DNA of 64,000 bases from Bacteroidales bacterium (GTDB lineage: Bacteria > Bacteroidota > Bacteroidia > Bacteroidales > Tenuifilaceae): positions 124,001 to 188,000 of the forward strand of contig JABFRB010000016.1 of assembly GCA_013141385.1 (NCBI GenBank). Direction: 5' to 3'. Position 1 is the stretch's first letter, and each line of letters starts with the position of its first letter. A model generated the notes under the pieces. It made no database searches and had not been told where the DNA came from. It saw only the letters and a list, made by a program, of their open reading frames with translations. Position numbers and translations under genes: made by a program. Positions 18,797 through 25,774 of this stretch are shown one piece after another.

Positions 18797-19589
18797 AGAA
18801 ACCACAGCATATATCCAGAGTAAGATTAAAACTACTCCGGAAGTAGGAATTATCCTTGGAACAGGGTTGGGTGGCTTAGTTCGTGATATAAAAAATCAGG
18901 AAGTTCTTGAATATAAATCAATTCCTAACTTTCCTTTATCAACGGTAGATGGACATTCTGGAAAATTAATTTTCGGGGAACTTGGCGGTAAAAGGGTTGT
19001 TGCTATGCAAGGTCGTTTCCACTACTACGAAGGTTATGATATGAAACAGGTTACTTTTCCTGTTAGAGTACTTAAGTTTCTTGGTATAAAATATTTATTT
19101 GTTTCCAATGCAAGTGGAGGTGTTAATCCCAACTTTGAAATTGGAGATCTGATGATAATCAATGATCATATCAATCTTCTTCCAAACCCATTGATTGGTC
19201 TAAATATTCCTGAACTCGGACCTCGCTTCCCCGATATGAGCGATGCTTATAGCAAAGAATTAATCGATTTAGCAAAAGATGTTGCCAAAAAGAACAACAT
19301 CAATGTACAAGAAGGGTGCTATGTAGCTACAACTGGACCAACCTTTGAAACACCCAAAGAGTATCAATATTTCAGAATAATCGGTGGAGATACCGTGGGA
19401 ATGTCAACGACTCCAGAGGTAATCATTGCTCGTCACATGAAACTCCCAGTATTTGCTATTTCAATTATCACCGATCTTGGTGTTCCAGGAAAAATTGTAG
19501 CTGTAACTCACGAGGAAGTTCAAGAGATTGGGAAACTGGCAGAAAAGAAGATGACTCTGATTATGGGAGAGATGATGAAAGGGTTATAG
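18780..19589 (+). CDS. punA: purine nucleoside phosphorylase (trimeric type)
   Basis: A 269-residue enzyme that splits purine nucleosides with phosphate. It shows the trimeric (family 2) signatures: IILGTGLGGL for phosphate binding, GRFHYYEGY, VSNASGGVN, the GPTFETPKEYQ segment and the MSTTPEVIIARH loop. Hypoxanthine/guanine-type specificity is expected from the family but not proven here. It overlaps lpxK by 17 bp and is followed by a terminator. Confidence 0.93.
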   Translation: MLEKIKETTAYIQSKIKTTPEVGIILGTGLGGLVRDIKNQEVLEYKSIPNFPLSTVDGHSGKLIFGELGGKRVVAMQGRFHYYEGYDMKQVTFPVRVLKFLGIKYLFVSNASGGVNPNFEIGDLMIINDHINLLPNPLIGLNIPELGPRFPDMSDAYSKELIDLAKDVAKKNNINVQEGCYVATTGPTFETPKEYQYFRIIGGDTVGMSTTPEVIIARHMKLPVFAISIITDLGVPGKIVAVTHEEVQEIGKLAEKKMTLIMGEMMKGL

Positions 19590-19620
19590 CATTTGACCAA
19601 AAATCTTATATACATTCTAG

Positions 19621-19655
19621 CCTCTTTGGAGTTTCTAAAGAGGTTTTTTATTTTT
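19621..19655 (+). terminator. terminator of lpxK-punA
   Basis: A 7-bp stem (CCTCTTT with AAAGAGG) with a 9-base loop, followed by TTTTTTATTTTT. Confidence 0.8.
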
Positions 19656-19660
19656 AGCCC

Positions 19661-19735
19661 GTTATAGTTTTTCGGCTACAACGCATGTTTTTTTATACTT
19701 TTCACACCTCCTTTAGGGTTAAAGCATTCATTATT
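19661..19735 (-). pseudogene. vestigial T9SS-type C-terminal tail
   Basis: Read on the minus strand, and allowing one missing A in a run of seven, this encodes CFNPKGGVKSIKKTCVVAEKL and a stop. That matches the end of the giant protein at 30407 (YFNPNGEVKKFKKTCVVAEKL, same stop). The 22 bases at 19661-19682 are identical to 30406-30427. Only the tail is left, so this is a relic of a T9SS-exported protein or of one end of a duplication. Confidence 0.7.
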
Positions 19736-19834
19736 AAATAATCCCAGCAGCATAGTGAATATTTATATATCATTGCGCATGTATGTATTAACATACTTTC
19801 TTGCATCGAATTCACCTTAGTTTAATAGGGTTGT

Positions 19835-20010
19835 AAAAAGATGCTAGAGCGTTTTAAAAAACATAAGGACATTTTTAAAAAAGATGCTAGAGGTTTTTTA
19901 AAAAGATAAGGACATTTTCACAAAGAGATAAGGACATTTTCCTAAAAAGATGCTGAGAGGTTTTAGAAAAGGTAAATACATCTTCCAAAAAAGATGCGGA
20001 GAGGTTTTAA
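19835..20010. repeat. degenerate 43-44 bp tandem repeats, non-coding
   Basis: The word GATGC(T/G)(A/G)GAG(A)GGTTTT recurs at 19840, 19883, 19949 and 19993 (spacings of 43, 66 and 44), interleaved with ATAAGGACATTTT at about 19862, 19906 and 19928. The 66-bp interval contains an extra half unit. No frame stays open across it. The rest of the 19590-20069 gap holds the punA terminator, the vestigial tail and the HU terminator. Confidence 0.7.
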
Positions 20011-20013
20011 GAA

Positions 20014-20047
20014 AGAAGCGGATAATTTCTATAAAATATCCGCTTCT
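20014..20047 (-). terminator. terminator of the HU-like gene
   Basis: A perfect 11-bp stem (20014-20024 with 20037-20047) with a 12-base loop. On the minus strand it is followed by TTTCTT, 23 bp after the HU stop codon. Confidence 0.75.
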
Positions 20048-20069
20048 TTGCTTTGTACCATGCTAAGGG

Positions 20070-20450
20070 TTATCCCTTCTCGAACTTAAATGTATTGACA
20101 GCATCCTTCAGATCCTTCCCGGGGGTAAAGGTAACACTTGCAGATTTGATGTTGTTGGCGGTTACCTTCTTCTCGTCATCGGAACCCTCGCTGCTTATAG
20201 AAACCCGGAGGCTTCCAAGGTCGCCTAGCCGAACAATCTTGCCATCGGCAAGGGCATCAGGGATAATTTTTAGTACGGTTACCAGTATGCCCATTAAATC
20301 CCCCTCGGAGAAGCTGGAGGTTTCTGATACCCTTTTCGCCAGCTGCTTTAGGGTTAGCTCCCCATCGCTTACCGCCGAAGCGTAATATTTGGGAGCAGCA
20401 TCCTGTTTCAGAGGGTTTTTTCGAGGAATAACATTAAATTTTAGTGTCAT
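20070..20450 (-). CDS. HU-family DNA-binding protein, HU-HIG type
   Basis: A 126-residue protein resembling the Bacteroidota HU-HIG domain: an N-terminal strand (LKFNVIPRKNPL), a helical segment that replaces the HU start (DGELTLKQLAKRVSETSSFSEGDL), then the beta arm LGDLGSLRVSISS and the C-terminal VTFTPGKDLKDAVNTFKFEK. Such proteins are likely nucleoid or DNA-bending factors. The local GC is higher than in the surrounding AT-rich spacers. It is monocistronic with its own terminator, and convergent with punA. Confidence 0.9.
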   Translation of the reverse strand: MTLKFNVIPRKNPLKQDAAPKYYASAVSDGELTLKQLAKRVSETSSFSEGDLMGILVTVLKIIPDALADGKIVRLGDLGSLRVSISSEGSDDEKKVTANNIKSASVTFTPGKDLKDAVNTFKFEKG

Positions 20451-20880
20451 AATCTTTGATGATTTATTTTCTGAAAAGATATATAGTTTTTACAAAAAAA
20501 TCAATAGGTAGTACGCTTTTATGCAAATATTTGATGTGAGAATATGAAGGAGTATTTATAGATATATCACACCAAGAATGAATAGCTTTCAATTTCTGCT
20601 AGAAGAAATATTGCCATACCTCATGCAATAATCTTATTAGGGCTTTTGCTATAAAAGGTAGATTCAAACCAGTATTGTTTCCATTGTGCTATTACTTTAT
20701 GGGCGGTAAAACTATTTACTCTATACATATAATAGTGTGTTTTGTAATTATAACTTACAAAACCATTAATGCGTATTTAATGTTACTTATATTAACAATT
20801 TATTTTTGTTTGCTTGTTGTTTTAAAGTTTTTTATTAATATTGTAATCATTAATATACACGCATATAAAAAATATTACCT
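20451..20880. other. gene-free AT-rich spacer
   Basis: A divergent intergenic region between the HU-like gene and the TPR gene. An 83-codon frame at 20675-20926 is open, but it is composed almost wholly of AT-rich hydrophobic codons and overlaps the start of the TPR gene, so I do not call it. Neither a promoter consensus nor a repeat stands out. Confidence 0.5.
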
Positions 20881-21741
20881 ATGGGTATACAGATTGACAG
20901 GAATACGATTAAAGCATTTATACTAAATGAACTTCCTCCAAAAACAATGTCTTTGGTTGCGGATGCAATAGACGAGGATATGCGCTTGAAAAGAATGTAC
21001 GAAGATGAAAAATTTGAACTTGATGCCAAACTATACTATGCTAACAAGATGACCCGAACCGATAGGGACAAGTTTCAGCAAAGGCTATTGAAGAAAATGG
21101 AACTTTGTAGAGAGGTTAACCAGTACGAGGAGAAAAATACTTCCCCAGAGGAGATCCGCCGAAGAAGAAGTGTCTGCGAGACCGCTCAAAGCCAAGAAAT
21201 GAATATACCTAAAGCACACGCTATAGGTATGAGCATTAAACGCTGGCTGGTTGCCGCTTCGTTTACGGTGGTGCTTATTGTTGGTGGAGGGTTAGTTTAT
21301 CATTCTCAAACCGATGATTCACTGGAGAACAGGTTATACACACAGTACTATACCCCGCTTAGCTATAAAAATAACTACGTAATAAATATCAGCTCTTTAA
21401 GTCTTGCCAAGCAGAAGTATATGGACGGGGAGTACGCCAATGCCCTACTGCTCCTAAAGGGCTTGCCTTCAACGATAACCATTGAGGCTGAAAGAAACCT
21501 GTACATCGGACTATCCTTAATGGAAGTTGACAGCTATAAAGAGGCAGCAGACTACTTCGAAGGGATTCTTGCTAACCAATGTAAACTTGATAATATCCCA
21601 CAGGCTAAGTGGTATTTGGGACTTTGCTACTTAAAAACAAGGGATAAGGCAAAAGCGATTGATGCCTTTCGAACTATTGTAGATGATAATGGTTATAACC
21701 ATAATAAGGCTAAACGAATTCTAAAAGAGCTTGGCTATTGA
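20881..21741 (+). CDS. membrane-anchored TPR protein with anti-sigma-like layout
   Basis: A 286-residue protein. Residues 1-115 are charged and cytoplasmic-like, 117-138 form one membrane helix (WLVAASFTVVLIVGGGLVY), and 175-286 hold about three TPR-like helical pairs (YANALLLLKGL, YKEAADYFEGIL, KAIDAFRTIVDD). This layout is found in Bacteroidota anti-sigma-like proteins encoded with ECF sigma factors and TPR-CHAT proteins. No sigma gene is present here, but the CHAT protein is the next gene, convergent. A partner or regulator role for CHAT is an inference. Confidence 0.75.
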   Translation: MGIQIDRNTIKAFILNELPPKTMSLVADAIDEDMRLKRMYEDEKFELDAKLYYANKMTRTDRDKFQQRLLKKMELCREVNQYEEKNTSPEEIRRRRSVCETAQSQEMNIPKAHAIGMSIKRWLVAASFTVVLIVGGGLVYHSQTDDSLENRLYTQYYTPLSYKNNYVINISSLSLAKQKYMDGEYANALLLLKGLPSTITIEAERNLYIGLSLMEVDSYKEAADYFEGILANQCKLDNIPQAKWYLGLCYLKTRDKAKAIDAFRTIVDDNGYNHNKAKRILKELGY

Positions 21742-21786
21742 TTTTCGTTCCCTGAACGTAAAGAGCAGTGCCAGAATTATTCTGTA

Positions 21787-21821
21787 AAGCGTTCCGAACT
21801 TTTTAAAAGTTCGGAACGCTT
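21787..21821 (+). terminator. terminator of the TPR gene
   Basis: A near-perfect 35-base palindrome (AAGCGTTCCGAACTTTT and its complement) with T residues inside the loop, 45 bp after the TPR stop. Confidence 0.65.
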
Positions 21822-21865
21822 GCATTTAATCGGCTTGATGGATGTGAAATTCTACAAGCAAAACG

Positions 21866-21896
21866 CCGATAGGTTTTTCAGACCCTATCGGGTTTT
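21866..21896 (+). terminator. second hairpin with T tail
   Basis: CCGATAGG (21866-21873) pairs with CCTATCGG (21884-21891), followed by GTTTTCC. A third small hairpin (CTTCCAG/CTGGAAG) lies at 21912-21936. Together with the next repeat they fill the space between the two convergent genes. Confidence 0.5.
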
Positions 21897-21953
21897 CCTG
21901 TTAGGCATGACCTTCCAGCGTCGCCAGATCTGGAAGAGTCGGGGAGCGTTAAC

Positions 21954-22070
21954 CCGTCATCGCGAGCCTCGTTCTTTGAGGCGAAGCGATCTGTCAACAC
22001 ACATGGGGTTAGCTTTGTAGGTCTCACATGTTCGGATTGCTTCGCAAAGAACGCTCGCAATAACGACAGG
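21954..22070. repeat. REP-like inverted pair
   Basis: The left arm (about 21954-21995) reads CGTCATCGCGAG followed by GTTCTTTGAGGCGAAGCGATC. The right arm (about 22033-22070) is the degenerate inverse, GGATTGCTTCGCAAAGAACG followed by CTCGCAATAACGACAGG. The type CGTCATTGCGAG...GAAGCAATC is a dispersed intergenic repeat known from many genomes. The arms could form a long imperfect hairpin of about 115 bp. It abuts the stop codon of the CHAT gene. Confidence 0.7.
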
Positions 22071-24842
22071 TTACAGCTGGCTTACAATTCTACCCACCAG
22101 CCTCCTTATCACCCTCCGTTTCCAGATAAGGAGGGTTAATGCTACAATTATGGTAACGATGAGGATTATTCTTTTTAGATACCAGTAATGGTAAAGCGCA
22201 TGCTGATTTCCGTTTACCACTATACCCGTCCAAAAACGGGGGGATATAAAAACCTGATTCTCCTTTTCGAGGTACTCCAGCTTGGCAAGCCTCAGTGCCT
22301 CATCCTTCCGCATCCCCTTTAGCAGGTTCAGGTAGTAATCGTTTAGTATATCGTTTATTGATCCGCCGTAGGCTACCCACAGCGACATTACCACCGATTG
22401 GCTGCCAGCAAACATAAAGCTCCTGCTTATGCTCATTACCCCTTCCCCTTTGGATAGCTTCCCCGATCCTGAGTTACATACACCCAGCACAACCATCCGT
22501 GCTTTCAGCTGCATGTTGTACACCTCCCATGCGTACAGGTAGTCATCGTCAGTGGAATCGGTTGGAGCGGACAGGGCTAGCTTCGAGTTGGCGGGGTTAA
22601 GGGTATCCTCCAACCCATGTGCGTAGAAATGGATAATCCCGTACCTACCACAGAACTTTCTAAAATTCTCTTCTGTAGCTTTACTACCTGTTAGCGATTT
22701 CCCGAAAGTTAGCAGGGCAATTCTTCTTACATCGCTTAGTCCCTCGGGAATACTTCTCAGCGAATCCTTTGAACCTTTGTAATCGGGCGCAATTCCCAGA
22801 TAATCGGGTGAACCTCTGTGAATGCTACTCAGGGAATTGCTGTAAAGCGTGGCGGAGTAAGCGTAGCCTATGGGGTATTTTCGTAGCAGGTACGATTCCT
22901 TTGCATAGTTGGGTTTATCGCTCACCCGATACGGCTTATCAATAAGCGCATCGAAGGAGATAAGATTCAACCTCCCATCTGGAATTATTAGCAGATTTCT
23001 ATTCTCAAGCAGGGATTCAACTGGGTAGATTAACTTTTTGTAAAGTGTATATGCCGCATCCCTATACATGTAGTAATCCGAGGGGTAGGGGCTGCGTAGA
23101 TCTGATATTAAAAAGTCAAGCCCTGAACGAAAGGTACTATCGGTTTCCTGCTTTACAAGTAAAAAAGTGTCCTTGGTAATGGCAAAGGTATACAGTGTGC
23201 TATCGCCCAGAACGTACTCAAGAATAGCCTCCTTTTTGTCCATAACTCTTTGCAACTGCGGTATGCTAACCACTTGGTTGCTATACTTTTGCCTATAGTA
23301 TGCAGGGTAATTACTCTCAAGTCGTTGCATTAGCCCCTCAAGTTTTTGCGTTAGAAAAAACTGCTGTTTATTCCACCCTTCTATTTTTGCTCTGTTGGGG
23401 CGTTCCATCTTGCTTTCATCCCCCACCTGCATTCTAAGGCTGGCTATCTGCTGCTTTACCTTTCGTTCATTATCACTTATGCTATCGGGTATTCCTGCAA
23501 CCCCCTTTGCCATCTCATCGTTCTTCAGCTCCCTTAGAACGGCGTACTTGCTGTACTCGGCATATCGAAAGGCTATGTCCATGTACTTAGAATCACCTGT
23601 AATTTCGTGCAGCAAATTTGCAATCCACACCATCAGTAGGTGTGTTTCGTGTTCCTTTGCAGCAAGCTGTAACTTTGACCCCTCGTACAAGTAGCCAGTA
23701 CGTAGCCGCTCGGTAAGGGTAGCAGCCAGTTCAAGCGTGGCAAGGGCTGCTTTAAGGTTTTCATTCCTGTTTTTAGATTCTGATAATTTTTTTAATGCTT
23801 GTGCTTTTAGTTTTAAAACATCCAACAAATCCATATCGGGGAGCACATCTGTATTTGGATTAGAATACACTGAACTATCATTAAAATTATTAATCTTGGA
23901 TATTAAAGATTTTTGGTAGTACTCTAGTGCTTGCTTGTATTTACCATTACGGTAAAATAGCAGTCCGTTATTTTTCAAACAAAAAGAGGTGTAGAGGTGT
24001 TTGTTTCCTAGCGTATTAATTATAATTCTATATGCCCTTTGGTAAAGTTGTTCACTCTTTGAAAATTCGCCTATTTCAGAATAAAAAAGGGCAAAGTTCA
24101 TGTATGACATTGCGGTCATGTAGTGGCTTTCGCCAAATTCCCTAGTATTACATTCAATTGCTTTTTTAAAACAGTAATTGGCTCTATTCAAACTATCCAA
24201 CTTTTGGTAGGTCAGCCCGCAATTATAATAGGTTTCACCTACACCTCCTAGTTGATTTTTTTCTGCAAGCTGGATGCTTTTTAGATAGCTCACCCTAGCA
24301 AGGTTGTAATCTCCTAATTTACGATACGCATACCCAAGATTATGATAATTATCAGCCATGTAGCGGTATTTCTTCACATCATCACTTTTTTCAAGTATTG
24401 ATAATGTATTCTCGAAATAGTAGATAGCCTTTGCGTAATCGCCCCTTAAAGAGTAAATATTGGCAAGGTTATCGTTGATTAGTGATATGTAATAGCTTTC
24501 AGAGGTTTTTTCTATTGCTTTTTTGTAGAAATCAATAGCCTCGCTTAAATTTCCCTGCTTTTTATATACTAACCCAAATAGATTATACACTCTGAAATAT
24601 TCAGGTTTAGTGTCACTGGTCATTTTGTCCTTTAACAAAAGAATTTTATTCAAATCCTTTATAGCATTGATATAATCCCCAGCTGTATAGTAAACCTTAC
24701 TGCTATCGTAAAGTATATTTATATAACTGGCATCAGTAAACTGCTGCGCTTTTATCTCCTGTAGGTTAAGGACAATACATGCTAATAGTAAAACAATAAA
24801 ACTGAGTGCCAAAGAATTACATTGTAATTTAAAAGAATTCAT
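22071..24842 (-). CDS. secreted TPR-CHAT protease with C-terminal membrane anchor
   Basis: A 923-residue caspase-like protein. From the start at 24842 it has a signal peptide ending near IKAQ, about seven to eight TPR motifs (residues 45-320), a helical linker, a CHAT domain (about 535-885) and a final membrane helix (IILIVTIIVALTLLIW) with a basic tail. The CHAT catalytic dyad is intact: His in HFYAHG (about 742) and Cys in LGVCNSGSG (about 789). CHAT proteases belong to the caspase/gingipain clan and often cut after Lys or Arg. An upstream ATG at 24875 would put 11 residues ahead of the signal. It is divergent from four tandem short-peptide genes whose GG motif follows an Arg or Lys, making those peptides its best candidate substrates (inference). 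Confidence 0.88.
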   Translation of the reverse strand: MNSFKLQCNSLALSFIVLLLACIVLNLQEIKAQQFTDASYINILYDSSKVYYTAGDYINAIKDLNKILLLKDKMTSDTKPEYFRVYNLFGLVYKKQGNLSEAIDFYKKAIEKTSESYYISLINDNLANIYSLRGDYAKAIYYFENTLSILEKSDDVKKYRYMADNYHNLGYAYRKLGDYNLARVSYLKSIQLAEKNQLGGVGETYYNCGLTYQKLDSLNRANYCFKKAIECNTREFGESHYMTAMSYMNFALFYSEIGEFSKSEQLYQRAYRIIINTLGNKHLYTSFCLKNNGLLFYRNGKYKQALEYYQKSLISKINNFNDSSVYSNPNTDVLPDMDLLDVLKLKAQALKKLSESKNRNENLKAALATLELAATLTERLRTGYLYEGSKLQLAAKEHETHLLMVWIANLLHEITGDSKYMDIAFRYAEYSKYAVLRELKNDEMAKGVAGIPDSISDNERKVKQQIASLRMQVGDESKMERPNRAKIEGWNKQQFFLTQKLEGLMQRLESNYPAYYRQKYSNQVVSIPQLQRVMDKKEAILEYVLGDSTLYTFAITKDTFLLVKQETDSTFRSGLDFLISDLRSPYPSDYYMYRDAAYTLYKKLIYPVESLLENRNLLIIPDGRLNLISFDALIDKPYRVSDKPNYAKESYLLRKYPIGYAYSATLYSNSLSSIHRGSPDYLGIAPDYKGSKDSLRSIPEGLSDVRRIALLTFGKSLTGSKATEENFRKFCGRYGIIHFYAHGLEDTLNPANSKLALSAPTDSTDDDYLYAWEVYNMQLKARMVVLGVCNSGSGKLSKGEGVMSISRSFMFAGSQSVVMSLWVAYGGSINDILNDYYLNLLKGMRKDEALRLAKLEYLEKENQVFISPRFWTGIVVNGNQHALYHYWYLKRIILIVTIIVALTLLIWKRRVIRRLVGRIVSQL

Positions 24843-24856
24843 TATTATTGTCCAAA

Positions 24857-24874
24857 TGTTCCTTAGTTGGAACA
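24857..24874. promoter_or_regulatory. palindrome in the CHAT/peptide divergent spacer
   Basis: TGTTCC-TTAGTT-GGAACA is a perfect 6-bp inverted repeat in the only 68 bp separating the CHAT start from the first peptide gene. It could be an operator serving both sides; this is a guess from position. Confidence 0.3.
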
Positions 24875-24910
24875 AAAATAGACTAATTGTTTAATTTAAA
24901 ATGCAAAATC

Positions 24911-25030
24911 ATGAAAACACTAAAAAAAATGAAAGAAAAGAAGGCAATAAAAGGATTCAGAATTCTCAAAGCAAAGGAGCTAATGCAAATCAGGGGGGGG
25001 GATGAAACTCAAAAAGATCATCTTCTTTAA
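24911..25030 (+). CDS. double-glycine peptide 1 of the CHAT-linked array
   Basis: A 39-codon gene. The basic leader begins MKTLKKMKEKK and ends K-E-L-M-Q-I-R-G-G, which fits the general L-x-x-x-E-L-x-x-I-x-G-G double-glycine leader pattern of exported peptides. The core is DETQKDHLL. The Gly-Gly codons sit in a run of nine G residues (24993-25001), and with nine the frame reads through to the core. It shares leader and QKD core motif with the next three units. Confidence 0.7.
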   Translation: MKTLKKMKEKKAIKGFRILKAKELMQIRGGDETQKDHLL

Positions 25031-25074
25031 CAGGTACAAAAGCAAACGAAATGTTTAACTAAAAACACATGATT

Positions 25075-25209
25075 ATGAAAACTCTAAGAAGAAACAAAGA
25101 AAAAAAAATGGTAAAAGGGTTTAGAACACTTAACGCGAAGGAATTGCTGCAAATCAGGGGTGGTGACGTTGACGGAGCTCCAACCCAAAAAGATATTGAA
25201 ATTCATTAG
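25075..25209 (+). CDS. double-glycine peptide 2 of the CHAT-linked array
   Basis: A 44-codon gene with leader MKTLRRNKEKK...KELLQIRGG and core DVDGAPTQKDIEIH. The Gly-Gly codons are GGT GGT, so no homopolymer is present. The preceding 30 bases (AAATGTTTAACTAAAAAC...ATGATT) recur before units 3 and 4 and in a truncated fifth unit, showing that the array grew by tandem duplication of a unit of about 180 bp. Confidence 0.7.
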   Translation: MKTLRRNKEKKMVKGFRTLNAKELLQIRGGDVDGAPTQKDIEIH

Positions 25210-25257
25210 CAGTAAAAAATAAAAATAAACTAAATGTTTAACTAAAAACTTATGATT

Positions 25258-25386
25258 ATGAAAACGATTAAAAAAAGAAATGAAAAGAAAATGGTTAAAG
25301 AGTTTAAAACTCTTAAGGTAAAGGAACTATCAGCAATTAAGGGTGGTGAAGGAGCTCCAATTCAAAAAGATGGTGAAATTCATTAG
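25258..25386 (+). CDS. double-glycine peptide 3 of the CHAT-linked array
   Basis: A 42-codon gene with leader MKTIKKRNEKK...KELSAIKGG and core EGAPIQKDGEIH. Gly-Gly is coded GGT GGT and preceded by Lys instead of Arg, so a basic residue before GG is kept in all four units. The core ends like units 2 and 4 (QKD-x-EIH). Confidence 0.7.
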   Translation: MKTIKKRNEKKMVKEFKTLKVKELSAIKGGEGAPIQKDGEIH

Positions 25387-25434
25387 CAGTAAAAAATAAA
25401 AATAAACTAAATGTTTAACTAAAAACTTATGATT

Positions 25435-25565
25435 ATGAAAACTCTAAGAAAAGGAAAAGAAAAAAAAGCATTAAAAGGGTTTAGAATCCTTAAAATAAAA
25501 GAATTGTTGCAAATCAGGGGGGGGATACTGCTCCTATAACCCAAAAAGATATTGAAATTCATTAG
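25435..25565 (+). pseudogene. double-glycine peptide 4, out of frame at a poly-G tract
   Basis: As sequenced, the frame starting at 25435 reads a normal leader (MKTLRKGKEKK...KELLQIRGG), then four unrelated residues (ILLL) and stops at 25539. The Gly-Gly codons lie in a run of eight G residues (25517-25524). A ninth G would restore the core DTAPITQKDIEIH and a stop at 25565, matching the other units. It is therefore a frameshifted unit, a phase-variable OFF state, or a homopolymer sequencing error. Confidence 0.75.
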
Positions 25566-25614
25566 CAGTAAAGAACAAAAACAAACTAAATGTTTAACTA
25601 AAAACTTATGATTA
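25566..25614 (+). repeat. truncated fifth array unit (leader only)
   Basis: The inter-gene sequence that precedes units 2-4 (AACTAAATGTTTAACTAAAA and on to ATGATTA) occurs once more, but the homology stops where the next ATG should be, and unrelated sequence follows. This marks the downstream edge of the array. Confidence 0.75.
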
Positions 25615-25678
25615 GGGTAAGGCGGAGCTGAAATTGGGCTATTATACCAATTGGAAATACTCTTTTGAGCAAAATAAA

Positions 25679-25715
25679 AGGCTGCCTAATTTACTTTTTA
25701 GGCAGCCTCTTATTT
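25679..25715. terminator. bidirectional terminator between the peptide array and the M4 protease
   Basis: An 11-bp perfect stem (AGGCTGCCTAA at 25679-25689 with its complement at 25698-25708) with T-rich flanks on both strands. Confidence 0.8.
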
Positions 25716-25774
25716 ATATTACCATTATATTACCCTTGGGGTGGGGTTCTGGGTAGGGCTTTTTTAGTTTTTAG

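Noticed and set aside
20675-20926. 83-codon frame before the TPR gene
   Set aside because: AT-rich, overlaps the TPR start, no family-like sequence.
24911-25614. Possible CRISPR array
   Set aside because: Units are about 180 bp, contain conserved peptide frames and lack short identical repeats with spacers.
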